DNA of 64,000 bases from Phocoena phocoena (Eukaryota; Chordata; Mammalia; Artiodactyla; Phocoenidae): contig NC_089220.1 of the NCBI RefSeq assembly GCF_963924675.1, positions 118,870,697-118,934,696 of the forward strand, read 5' to 3'. The position numbers were made by a program, and so were the translations under genes. The notes under the pieces are model-generated. The model saw only the letters and a list, made by a program, of their open reading frames with translations. It did no database searches and was not told where the DNA came from. Shown piece by piece: positions 1 through 9,614 of the stretch (position 1 is the first letter of the stretch; every line of letters starts with the position of its first letter).

Positions 1-504
1 TCATGTCACAAACCACTTGCAAATCAACAAACATGCAAGCTCTTTCTCCTTTGCCTTGTCTTTGCATGTGGCTTTGAGTCCCCCATTGACATCCCCCCCA
101 CCCCCAATCTCTCTTCTCTCCTTATACAATAATTGGAATTTCAGCATGGCCACCCAGATAAAGACTACATTTCCCAGCCTTCCTTGCATCTGTAGTGGCC
201 ATGTGACCAAATTCTGGCCAATGGCTTATAAGGAGAGAAGCTCTGTGTACCACCTCCTGGTTGCGACCTTTAAGGGATTAGGCTCGTCCTCCTATTTCCC
301 TCTTCCCAAAGACTAGAATGTGGGTGTGTAGGTGTGGTGGGGAGGTGTCTTCAGTTAGGGAGGGCTGGCAACAAGCATGCTGGGCCCCCACCAGCCCCAA
401 GCCACCACGTAAGCCTTAACTGCTGACCCCACCTTGTTTAATTAAGTCCATGTGTTTTTGGTTTTCTTGTTATAGCATCTTGGCCTGTGTGCTAACCAGC
501 AGGG
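1..504. other. Intron start with an old repeat relic
   Basis: Positions about 140-265 hold a 'catgtgacc...ttctggccaatgg' stretch that recurs near 31.0 kb, which marks it as an old interspersed repeat; I cannot name its family. The rest is pyrimidine-rich, with nothing else recognised. Confidence 0.4.
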
Positions 505-810
505 CCTTTTCCCTTTCCTCTTCTTGGAAAGGCCTTCTCCTTCTGGCCACGGCTCAAACGTCACCTCCATGAAGCTTTTCTACCCTCCCCAGGCTCGGAG
601 CCTCTTTCCTGGGTGTTCCTATAGGCCGTGGAACATCAATCACCGCCCTCCCTCCCTTGGACTTTATCTTACTTTGTGGTGACTATCTGCCTGATCCCCC
701 AATTCAGGCTCAAGAGACACTGTCTGATTTCTCTCCTTTACCCCTAATCCCTGGCATAGAGTGACACTGAGTGATTACAAGTTGGGAATGAATGAACAAA
801 TGCATGCATG
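505..810 (+). mobile_element. LINE L2 3' end
   Basis: The order of phrases is that of the L2 3' terminus: 'ggccttctccttctgg', 'ctcaaacgtcacctccatgaagc', a 'ctttatctta' block, 'ctgtctgatt', 'ccctggcatagagtgacac' and a terminal 'tgaatgaacaaatg'. It is an ancient, diverged copy. Confidence 0.75.
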
Positions 811-1289
811 TCTGATTCCTTAAAGCCCTCAGGAACTCACTCCAATGCCTCCGCCTTCTGTGGCGGTTTCCTCACCAAGAGTACATCTTTCTCCAAAGAA
901 GATACTTAAAAGCTGGTCTCATATGACCCTGGTACAATTGTCACAGGCCCTTCCTTGAACCAAGATGAGAAGTTCACAGTAATTCACACCAGGTGAGGTC
1001 CCTGCTCCCACATGCCTATAGTACGAGGCCAGCCATCTGAATGTGGCAAAGCTGTAGAAAGCCTAGGGATCTCTACCCACACTTAAGCCACAAAAAGGCT
1101 TGGCTGCTAAAATTTACCTCTTCCCCATAAAGGACTAGCCTGAAGAGATGAGAAGGAGGGATGCTGGTGGCGGCCAGCTCTGTCACCATGTCTGAGAACA
1201 CACAGGGACATGTGGCAGCCTGATGCCCATTCCACGTGGCTTCCCAATCTCTCGCTTAACTGCACCACAGCTTCGAGTGGGTGCAGAGA
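811..1289. other. Single-copy intron, nothing recognised
   Basis: Ordinary TMEM266 intron sequence with no coding match, no RNA gene and no repeat that I recognise. Confidence 0.5.
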
Positions 1290-1425
1290 GATCTGGGTTG
1301 GAGTCCTATATCTTGAGGTCACAGCTCAGTAATCAGCTGGCGGTGTGGCCTTGGGCAAGTCAAATAACCTCTCTGGGCCTCAGTTTCCCCTTCTGCTAGA
1401 GAGATGAGTTAGAAGATACAAATCT
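1290..1425 (+). mobile_element. MIR SINE
   Basis: Contains the MIR core 'ggtgtggccttgggcaagtcaaataacctctctgggcctcagtttccccttctg', recognisable by the 'gtgaccttgggcaagt' and 'cctcagtttcc' blocks. Ancient, no target duplication left. Confidence 0.8.
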
Positions 1426-1499
1426 TCCAATTCATTATGAGACTAACATTTGCCATCTGGTACATATCAGTAGGTTGCAGATCCTGGGCCAACCCTCCT

Positions 1500-1615
1500 C
1501 ACACATGATTCTCATTTTACTGAAGGGGAAGCTGAAGCTCAGAGAGGTTAAGGAAGCTGCCCAAGGTCACTCAGGCATTGGGAGGGGAGTCGGCCTTTGG
1601 ACCCGGAGGTGTTTG
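1500..1615 (-). mobile_element. MIR SINE, reverse
   Basis: Reverse complement of the MIR core: 'cattttactgaaggggaagctgaagctcagagaggttaagg' followed by 'cccaaggtcactcagg'. Confidence 0.8.
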
Positions 1616-1874
1616 ACTCCGTGTAGTGTACTCAAGCTGCATAAGAACGCCAGATACTGTCCTAGTTTCTTTTGCTGCTGTTCACTCCCTCGAACTGTGC
1701 TGACTTTGAAACTCAGTATTTGTCTCCTCTGAAATGATACACCAGCCACATCCACCTCAACATCCCAATTCCGGGGCTCCCACGGCAAAAAGTCCAGGCT
1801 AGCACAGAGAGGAACAGGGCCTGGTCCGGATGTGACACCCCCTTCTCCCCGCCGGGCTGCTGCTTCGTCTTTGG

Positions 1875-2140
1875 AAATTGTGGTCAAATATACATAACAT
1901 GAATTATACCACTTTAACCATTTCTAAAAGTGAACTGCGGCATTACACACATTCACAGTGCTGTGTAACCGTCACCACCATCCACCTCCAGAACTTTTTC
2001 ATCACCCCAAACTGAAACTCTGTGCCCATGAACCATCAGCTCCCCCTTCCCACAGCCCCTGGCAACCACCATCTACTTTCCATCTCTATGAATTTGACTC
2101 CTCTAGGTTACCTCATTTAAAAGGAATCATCCTGCTTTAT
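1875..2140 (-). mobile_element. Old L1 (L1M-type) fragment
   Basis: Reads like the antisense of an old mammalian L1 3' region: 'atacataacatgaattatacc', 'tcaccaccatccacctccagaac', 'ccccaaactgaaactctg' and 'cccctggcaaccaccat'. No intact ORF. Confidence 0.75.
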
Positions 2141-2719
2141 AAACAAAGCAGCATTTACTAAAAAGTCAGTGTGGGTATGAGGAAGGGAGCTGGCCAGGCT
2201 GAAACTCAGCCAGGAATCCCAGAGAGGGGAGGAGCAGACAGCAGACAGCACCGGCGGGGTGGAGGAAGGGATGGAGGTTGCATGGGCTTATGGGTCAAGG
2301 TGGTACCAGGTAGGCAAGTGGAACAGCGGGAGTACTGGCCACCTATTTGCCTTCCCTCCTTGCTGGCCCATCCACAGGGGACCCACCCTGTGAGGGAGAC
2401 TTTCCTTCCTAGCCCAGCCCATGGAAACAGAACAGCCAAAAGGCAGTTGTGGAGATGGCTTGGGAAACAGCTCCTGGGCCAGCCTCCTGCTGTAGATGGG
2501 AAACGGCCTGGAACTGGCTGTTCCGAGTCAGGGTCAAAGGCGGAATGAGAACCCAGCTCTGAAACACTCCACCCAGGGGTTTCTCCCCTGCAGCATCCTT
2601 TGCTGTCCATGGAGGCAGGGACCTGGCCATGCTGCCCTGCCGCGTCACGGCCCCCAGCACGGGTCTCACCCAGACTGACTAACCCATTGTTGGCCTGTGT
2701 GTCTCAATGGGCAGGCAAG
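2141..2719. other. GC-rich intron, nothing recognised
   Basis: Several open frames overlap here on both strands with no homology I recognise. They look like chance frames in GC-rich DNA. Confidence 0.5.
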
Positions 2720-2885
2720 GACCCCCTGCTTTAGCAACATCTGGGGATTTTGTTTAAAATGGAGATTCCTGGGCTCTCATGAAGATCCAGGATGTCAGGA
2801 TCTCTGGGTGCAGGGCCCAGAAATACACCTTTTTTTTTTTTTTAACAAACTCCCCTGGAGTACCCAACAGAACGGCAGGGATGTG
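2720..2885. mobile_element. MER5-like nonautonomous hAT element
   Basis: Diverged MER5A-type pattern ('gcaacatctggggattttgtttaaaatggagattcctgggc', then 'caggatctctgggtgcagggcccagaaatacacc', then 'aacaaactcccctgg') with a 15-base T run expanded inside at about 2829-2843. Confidence 0.55.
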
Positions 2886-3379
2886 TAAGGTGACAATGCC
2901 CTGGGTAAACCCAGGGAGACCACATGCCCAGATGCAAGAAGGAGAAAGAGAGTTAGATCAGGAGTCAAAGGTCAGGTCCCCCTTTTGGGCTCTGACTATC
3001 CCTCACTAACCATGGGACATCGGCCGAAGCCCTCAGTCAGCCTGCAGGAAGGCAGAACTAGTGACCCCGTGCTGCCTGCCTCAGCTAGCCAGCTGCTACA
3101 AAGCTCCGTTGGAAAGAGCTTTGTTAACAGAACTGCAGGAGGACGCTAAGGAGGGGTTATTTTTATCACCCACCCCCACCCCGGGGCCCGCGGCCTTGAA
3201 ATCCTGCCCCTAAGATTTGCAAAGGGCTTTGAGGGGGGTGGGACTGAGGGACCTGGACCCTCAGCTCCAGCTGCCTCTGTCCCACCTGGGACTAAGGGTT
3301 TTCAGCCTCCTTCATTCCAGTCTCACCTTCCAGAGATGAGGATGCTCTGACAATCAAGATAGGCCAGAGTCTTGGCAAA
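2886..3379. other. Intron, nothing recognised
   Basis: C-rich block near 3170-3190; otherwise single-copy sequence without recognisable elements. Confidence 0.45.
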
Positions 3380-3475
3380 GTCTCCAGGATGGCACCATTT
3401 ATTATTTACTGTAATCCAAGCTCTTGTGCCATTTTACAGATGCACAAACTGAGGCTGAGAGGGGCAGGTAAACCT
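3380..3475 (-). mobile_element. MIR SINE, reverse
   Basis: 'ccattttacagatgcacaaactgaggctgagagg' is the antisense MIR core. Confidence 0.7.
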
Positions 3476-3565
3476 TCTGGTCTCCAGGCCCCTCTTCCTT
3501 CCCACCCCAGAGGTCTCATCTTTTCCCTCGGCAAGCCCCGCTCTCAGGAGGGACTCCCCTCGTTT

Positions 3566-3717
3566 CCCCCAAGGGAAGGGGCTCAGGCCTCAGGCAGCAC
3601 GAGGGGAGGATGGGAAGTCCTGACCCTCTGCATCTGCTCCAGGCCCTGCCTTGCTCAGGTGGCAGCAAGGACTCCTGGCCTCCTGCCGCCTGAGGCCTGA
3701 GCCCCTCCCCTTAGGGG
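3566..3717. repeat. 33-bp imperfect inverted repeat, 86-nt loop
   Basis: The arms 3566-3598 and 3685-3717 are complementary at 30 of 33 positions (shared core 'aggggctcaggcctcagg'). The arms do not correspond to a transposon terminal repeat that I know. A transcript of either strand could fold into a long hairpin. Confidence 0.75.
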
Positions 3718-5019
3718 AATCGGCCTCTTTCCCTGGGATGAGGCCTGATGAGTTTCCTAGGGTTTAGGAACCCTGGAAGATGCAGGCAGAAACACCTGCT
3801 AGTCTATCAGACGCCTTTGAGGAAATTTTTCAAAGGCACCCCTTCCCCAAGCAGAGGGAGATCCCCTGGCTCACTGCCTGGTGAGCAGAGTGGGGGCTGG
3901 CACCCTTGCTCCCTGCAGAGCCATCCCCAAAGCCGGGCCCACCAGCCGGGGAAAAGGGAGCAGCACACATCTCGCCCTGAGCTTGTGCCCCTGCAAGGCT
4001 GCAGCCGGTGGCGTTGGGGAGCGGGGTGCTGCACGGCCTAGGGGAACAGCCTGGCCTGAGGAAGACACACGATGGGCAGCAGGCCGCTGGGGCCTGACCC
4101 CTGGTACTTCTTCAAGAAGCAGATGTACCCTTGGGCAAGTTTTTGCTGCCAAGACGGCTACAGGCTCCCTCCTCTGCAAGCCCCCGGTTAAACTAGAGCA
4201 GCAAAAGGAAGACATGGAGTCCGGGATCCAGCTACAAGGAGAACTTAGGAAATGTGAGGAACGTTTGTGGGGGCTAAAAGCAGTCTTGAACTGGTTTGCA
4301 AAAGAAAGGTTTGCTGGATGACATGCACAGGTTGAGGGGTGATTGCAGGCAGCACAAGGGTGCCCCCTGGGGTTAGGCGTTGATAAAACAGGAGCAGAGC
4401 CAGCAGCCACCCCTTCCCTCCTTCACCCTCAAGTCTTCCAAATCTGTGCGGAAGAGGATGGTGAATGGGGACTGCCTCCTCCCTAGGGGTCTAAAGATGA
4501 CCCCCTTCCGAGAGGCAGCAGCTGATATCTCCAGGGACCTGGGCTCCCAGGCACACTGGCTGCACTGTCTCCCGCCATGCTGGGTTCATTTTGGCAGGAG
4601 GTTCCCGGCTACCTTAAAAGAATGGGTTCAAGACCCACAGGGTAGAGCACAGTGGTGACAACATGACCAAACAGCAGTGAGTTAAGCACTGACATGCCCT
4701 GGCTGGGTGCTCACTGTGCAGGGGGCACCGTGCTAGGCTTGGGTGACGAAGAGAGAAACTGGAACCCACATGATGTGCAAGGTTTGTCCCAGAACTCCCT
4801 CTGGGCGTATGAACATCTCCACTTCCTCCATCCTGAAACATCCCTCACTGACCCCATGTCTCCCTCAAGCCACTGCCGTCTTCCTCTTCTCCCAAGTTTC
4901 TGAAGCGGTGCCTCCACTAAACCCACTGCAGTCTGATGCCAGCACCCAACATTCCAGGAAAACTGCTCGCCCCTGGTTACCAATGACCCCTCAGCAGCTT
5001 CAGGTGTGCTGCCGGCTTC
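3718..5019. other. GC-rich intron, nothing recognised
   Basis: Several overlapping long open frames (for example 3871-4410 minus and 3881-4321 plus) lack any recognisable domain and overlap on opposite strands. No splice-flanked conserved exon was seen. Confidence 0.45.
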
Positions 5020-5990
5020 CTTGTTCTAGAAGGCCTCCTTTTGTTTCCAGGATCCCACACCCTCTGGGTTCTCCTCCCACCTCCTTGGCTATACCTTCTC
5101 AGTCAGCTTTCCATCCCAAAATTGTTTCCTGGGGCTCCATTTCTTCTCCTCTCACGCTCCCTTATCCCTGGACAATTGCACCCTTGGCTTCAACTCGCAC
5201 CCGACACCCTGAAGCCCCACCCAGTCCACGACTCCAGCTGAGACCTCCTCCTGCAGCAGTTCCCAGGCTTAGCACAGGGCATCCCCACCCCCTCTTAGGA
5301 GGCCAGCATCCCCCGGAAGTCGTGCTCACCCTCACTCTCGCTCGCACGTGCCCCCTCCCCCAGGATGGCCGGTCCCCAAGTCCTGCAGAGTTTAGCTCCT
5401 TCAACTCTGTCCAGCTTGTCCCTTCCTCCGTCCCACTTCCACTGCTCTGGGTCAAACCTTTAACCTCTTACAGCTAAATGGCACCTCCTAAATAGTCTCT
5501 AAATTCCAGTCTCCCCCCACCTCCAACCCCTGCTTCTTACCAGCTGCCAGAGGGATTTCTCTAAAAGTCCAACTTCATCACCCGCTTCTCCTGCCTGGAG
5601 CCTCCTCCCCACTGCCTTCAAAACAAGACCCCCACTCCTGAGCAAGACATGGAGGGTATTTCATGACCTGGCCCGGTCCCCAGGACATCTCTCACCATTC
5701 CCTGCTGTAGTCAACAACCAGGCATGCTGTGGTCGCTCACGCTGTCCCTTGTCTGCTCTGTGACTGCTGCCTGAAGGTCCTCTATCCCCACCATGCACCT
5801 AGCACCTCACACATCCGCAAGCAGCCTGCTTCCCCCCTGAGGTCTCCTACTGACTGCAGCAGGAGACTTAAGCTCCATTTCCGGTTCTCTCATTACACGC
5901 GTCCCCTTGGCGGCTTCCCAGTAGACTGCAAACACCTGAGCTGGGCCTGCACCTTGATAATCAGGGCAGAATCCTCACGCCCAGTACCAC
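5020..5990 (+). mobile_element. LINE L2, ORF2 end and 3' region
   Basis: Begins with a diverged L2 reverse-transcriptase stretch ('tttccaggatcccacaccctctgggttctcctcccacctcc') and continues through the typical L2 phrases 'agggatttctctaaaagtccaacttcatcacccgcttctcc', 'catgacctggccc' and 'aggtcctctatcccc', to a weak 3' end. The reading frame is broken throughout. Confidence 0.65.
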
Positions 5991-6029
5991 CTACAGCACC
6001 TGGCAAGGAGGCACTCAAAAATGTGGGCT

Positions 6030-6105
6030 AAATGAATAAATTAACAAGAGCTTCCATTTATCAAGTCCTTCCTCTGTGCCAGGCTCTGTATTAGGAGCTA
6101 GGAGG
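6030..6105 (-). mobile_element. MIR SINE, reverse, left part
   Basis: 'cttccatttatcaagtccttcctctgtgccaggctctgtattagg' is the antisense MIR tail. The element continues at 6546 after an insertion. Confidence 0.7.
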
Positions 6106-6545
6106 TTAATTTTACGTGTCAACTTGGCTGGGCCGCAGGGTGCCCAGATATCTGGCCAGACCTCATTTGGGGTGTGTCTGGGAGGGTGTTTCGGATGAGA
6201 TTAGCATTTGAACTGGAAGAATGAGTAAAAGCTGATTGCCCTCCCCAACAAGAACGGGCCTCATCCTATCCAATCCACCTGATAAAGACAAAAGGCAGAT
6301 GGAGGAAGGATTTGCTCTCTCTGCTTGACTGTCTTTGAATTGGGACATCGCAGACTCTGACGTGCACTGAGATGCATATCCTCAGTTCTCCTGGGCCTCC
6401 AGCTTTTGCCCCCTACAGATCTGGGGCACTTCTTGACCTCCATCACCACGTGAACCAAGAAGTTGTAAATCTCTTTTATTACATAAATATACACATCTAG
6501 GTTCTATTTGTTGGTTTTGTTTCCCTGGAAAACCTAGACTAATAG
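6106..6545 (+). mobile_element. LTR-like medium-frequency repeat inserted in MIR
   Basis: Starts near 'ggttaattttacgtgtcaacttggctggg' and ends near 'ccctggaaaacctagactaatag'. Inside are 'ggtgtgtctgggagggtgtttcggatgagatta' and 'gggcctcatcctatcc'. A second copy lies at 47510-47965, so it is a dispersed family. The family name is not certain. It splits an older MIR. Confidence 0.65.
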
Positions 6546-6735
6546 AGGAACTTTATACACATTATTTCATTTCTCACAAAATCCCTCTAAGATGGATATT
6601 TTTAACCTCCTCTTACAGATGAGGGAGGCTGATGCTCAGAGAAGCAAAGTGACTTCCCCAGGACCAGACAGCTGGCAGGAGGCTGAACCAGGAGGCTCAG
6701 AGCCCGGGCCTGACCTTCCCTCTATGCCACTGGCC
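6546..6735 (-). mobile_element. MIR SINE, reverse, right part
   Basis: Continuation of the 6030 copy: 'ttatacacattatttcatttctcac', 'cttacagatgagggaggctgatgctcagagaagcaaagtgac' and 'cagagcccgggcctgacc'. Confidence 0.7.
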
Positions 6736-7225
6736 CACACGAATGAACTGCCACCTGGGTGGGAGGACCTGCCACGACAGCCAGAAACAGCCAGAAGTGG
6801 TGCCAGGCGAGGGCGGAAGGGAGAACTCTGGGCAGGAGAGGAGCAGGGGGTGGCGTCACACGGGCTCAAGGGTCACTGCTCTTAAACCCAAGCTGAGTCA
6901 CACTGAGATGGGGTGAGTCTTCAGGGCTGTTGCTGTTTATAACAGCAGAAAACGGGGAGAAATCCTACAAGTCCAAGATGAGGGTTAAACCAGGGACATC
7001 GTAAAATGGCTGCAGCCATTGTATGGCAGGGGATTGCCAAAAATGTTAGGATTTGACAAAGCTGGGTGGTGGGAACACATGTGTGCATTAAATGATTCAC
7101 TATGTTTTTGATGTGTTTCAACTATTTGCTAATTAAAAAAAAACAAACAAAACACTAGGTAGAATCCCCCTAAGCACGTGGTTGTAAAAGTATGTACATG
7201 AAAAGACATTTACAAAATATTCATA
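6736..7225. other. Intron, nothing firmly recognised
   Basis: Positions 6920-7150 are A/T-rich and may be part of an old repeat, but no family was recognised. Confidence 0.35.
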
Positions 7226-7445
7226 GGGCTTCCCTGGTGGCGCAGTGGTTGAGAGTCTGCCTGCCGATGCAGGGGACACGGGTTCGTGCCCCGGTCCGGA
7301 AAGATCCCACATGCCGCGGAGCGGCTGGGCCCGTGAGCCATGGCCGCTGAGCCTGCGCGTCCGTAGCCTGTGCTCCGCAACGGGAGAGGCCACAACAGTG
7401 AGAGGCCCGCGTACCGCAAAAAAAAAAAAAAAAAAAAAAAAAAAA
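7226..7445 (+). mobile_element. CHR-family SINE (cetacean type)
   Basis: Full tRNA-derived head with A box 'tggtggcgcagtgg' and B box 'gggttcgtgcc', the 'gagcggctgggcccgtgagcc' body, and an A tail of about 26 bases. Flanked by 'attcatag' target duplications at 7219-7225 and 7446-7452. Among the younger CHR copies here. Confidence 0.95.
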
Positions 7446-8330
7446 TTCATAGACAAAAAGTGGGTTCCAGAATATCAGGTCCACTATAACCCCGTTTTTC
7501 TTAAGGAAAAAGTGTGTACATACACACTTGGGCACTGAAAAAGGCTCACTGGGCGTAAACCAAGTTAATAGTGGTTGTCTGTGGGCGATTTGTTTCTTCT
7601 CATTTTGTCTTGTCTGTATTTTCTTAATTTTCTACAATGGGCAGAATTATCTTTGTAAACATGAGGATTGTTGTTATACATCAGGGTGATGAGATGGAGC
7701 CTTGTGCTCATCCAGAGGAGTCACCAGGGACCCAGACTTTGGGCTGTCTGTGTGGTGGCCTCTCAGCTCCTTCTGAATGTCACCCTGACAGCCCGGCATG
7801 AGGTCTTGGTCTGTGTCTGAGGCCAAGGGTCACTGAGAATGTGCTTCTTCCCTACGAGGTCCCTCCTCCAGGAGGCAGAAGTATTAGCCCAGCTCTCCCC
7901 ACTTGCACGGATCAGCTGTTGCTGAGAATGTGGTGTTACGTGGAATGTTCTGGACCTGGGATTATTTCTAGAATCTCAGAGCTGGAGGGAGGACCTTAAA
8001 GGTTATGTTGCATGGCCCGACCACCTTCCAATGATGTTTCATCCCTTGTCTGGTAGCCCAATGAGCTGGTCATCTAGCCTGAGCTTGCAGACCTCCACCA
8101 ACGGTGAGCTTGACATTGTCTAAAGCAGTACATTCCAACTTGTTTAGAAAATTCATCTCTATATCCAACTTTCATGCTCCCTAAGATCATTGTCAAGGTC
8201 ATGGCAAATGAAGAAATGAAAACAAGATTTTGAAAAAGAATTTCTCACATGTTTAATTTATTCACGCCTTCATTGGTGGGTGTCAGATGCCCAGCCCTAC
8301 GCCAGGTGATGGGGGAGACAGAAGACTATA
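7446..8330. other. Intron, nothing firmly recognised
   Basis: The stretch 7955-8110 ('gaatctcagagctggaggg ... gacctccaccaac') resembles an old SINE or L2-related repeat. No coding signal was recognised. Confidence 0.35.
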
Positions 8331-8391
8331 CAGGCACACCTTGGAGATATTGCAGGTTCAGTTCCAGACCACCTCAATAAAGCAAATATTG
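8331..8391. mobile_element. Tigger1 DNA transposon, outer end
   Basis: The terminal sequence 'caggcacaccttggagatat' is preceded by TA, the target of pogo/Tigger elements, and followed by 'gcaggttcagttccagaccacc'. It is cut at 8391 by an L1 insertion and resumes at 9615. Confidence 0.9.
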
Positions 8392-8945
8392 AGTATGGTA
8401 GCTCCTCAAAAAACTAAAAATAGAGTTGCCATATGATCAAGCAATCCCACTCCTGGCCATGTATCCAGACAAAACTATAATGCGAAAAGATACATGCACC
8501 CCTATGTTCATAGCAGTACTATTCACAACAGCCAAGACATGGAAGCAACCTAAATGTCCATCAACAGATGAATGGATGAAGAAGATGTGGTACATGTATA
8601 CAGGGGAATATTACTCGGCCATAAAAAGGAATGAAATAATGCCATTTTCAGCAACATGGATGGACCTAGAGATTATCATACTAAGCGAAGTCAGAAAGAG
8701 AAAGACTACTACCATATGATATCACTTATATGTGGAATCTAAAATACAACACAAATGAACATATCTAGGAAACAGAAACAGATTCACAGACATAGAGAAC
8801 AGACTTGTGGTTGCCAAGGGGGAGATGGGTGGGGGAGGGAAGGATTGGGAGTTTGGGATTAGCAGATGCAAACTATTATATAGGATGGATTAACAACAAG
8901 GTCCTATTGTATAGCACAGGGAACTACATTCAATATCCTATGATA

Positions 8946-9287
8946 GGGGACTTCCCTGGTGGTGCAATGGTTGAGAATCCGCCTGCCAATGCAGGGGACA
9001 CGGGTTCGAGCCCTGGTCTGGGAAGATCCCACATGCCGGGGAGCAACTAAGTCCGTGCACCACAACTACTAAGCCTGCACTCCAGAGCCCGTGGGCCACA
9101 ACTACTGAGCCCGCGTGCCTAGAGCCTGTGCTCCACAACAAGAGAAGCCACTGCAACGAGAAGCCCGTGCACCGCAACGAAGAGTAGGCCCCACTCGCCG
9201 CAACTAGAGAAAACCCATGCACAGCAACAAAGACCCAACACAGCCAAAAATAAATAGACAAATAAATAAATAAATTTATTTTTTAAA
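8946..9287 (+). mobile_element. CHR-1-type SINE (long form)
   Basis: tRNA-derived head ('ggggacttccctggtgg', B box 'gggttcgagccctgg') and the long 'gagcaactaagtccgtgc ... agacccaacacagcc' body with an (AAAT)n tail. Flanked by 'atcctatgat' at both ends. Confidence 0.92.
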
Positions 9288-9298
9288 ATCCTATGATT

Positions 9299-9521
9299 GG
9301 GGCTTCCCTGGTGGTGCAGTGGTTGAGAGTCTGCCTGCCGATGCAGGGGACACGGGTTCGTGCCCCGGTCCGGGAAGATCCCACATGCCGTGGAGCGGCT
9401 GGGCCCGTGAGCCATGGCCGCTGAACTCGCGCATCCGGAGCCTGTGCTCCGCAATGGGAGAAGTCACAACAGTGAGAGGCCCACGAACCGCAAAAAAAAA
9501 AAAAAAAAAGAAAAGAAAAAA
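9299..9521 (+). mobile_element. CHR SINE, inserted beside the previous one
   Basis: Short-form cetacean SINE with A tail. Preceded by 'atcctatgat' (9288-9297) and followed by 'ttcctatgat', which is the same target copied a third time. Confidence 0.92.
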
Positions 9522-9614
9522 TTCCTATGATAAACCATAATGGAAAAGAATATAAAAAAGTATATATATGTATTAACACAACACTGTAAATCAACCATAC
9601 TTCTAAAAATTTTA

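Larger units (their letters stand above)
8392..9614 (+). mobile_element. L1 3' fragment inserted in Tigger1, carrying two SINEs
   Basis: 5'-truncated L1: the ORF2 C-terminus (motifs VPYDQAIPLLAMYP, CPSTDEWMKKMWYMYTGEYY at 8426-8719) followed by 3'UTR. It is flanked by a duplicated Tigger1 stretch, 'aaagcaaatattg' before and 'aaagcgaatattg' after, which is its target-site duplication. Two CHR SINEs (8946-9287 and 9299-9521) sit inside its 3'UTR. Confidence 0.88.

Noticed and set aside
3871..4410. Long open frames on both strands in GC-rich DNA
   Set aside because: They overlap in several phases, show no domain and have no conserved splice borders.
7133..7535. Antisense open frames through the SINE at 7226
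   Set aside because: The same peptides recur at every CHR copy (9283, 12947, 40629, 43839, 60008); they are SINE antisense translations, not genes.
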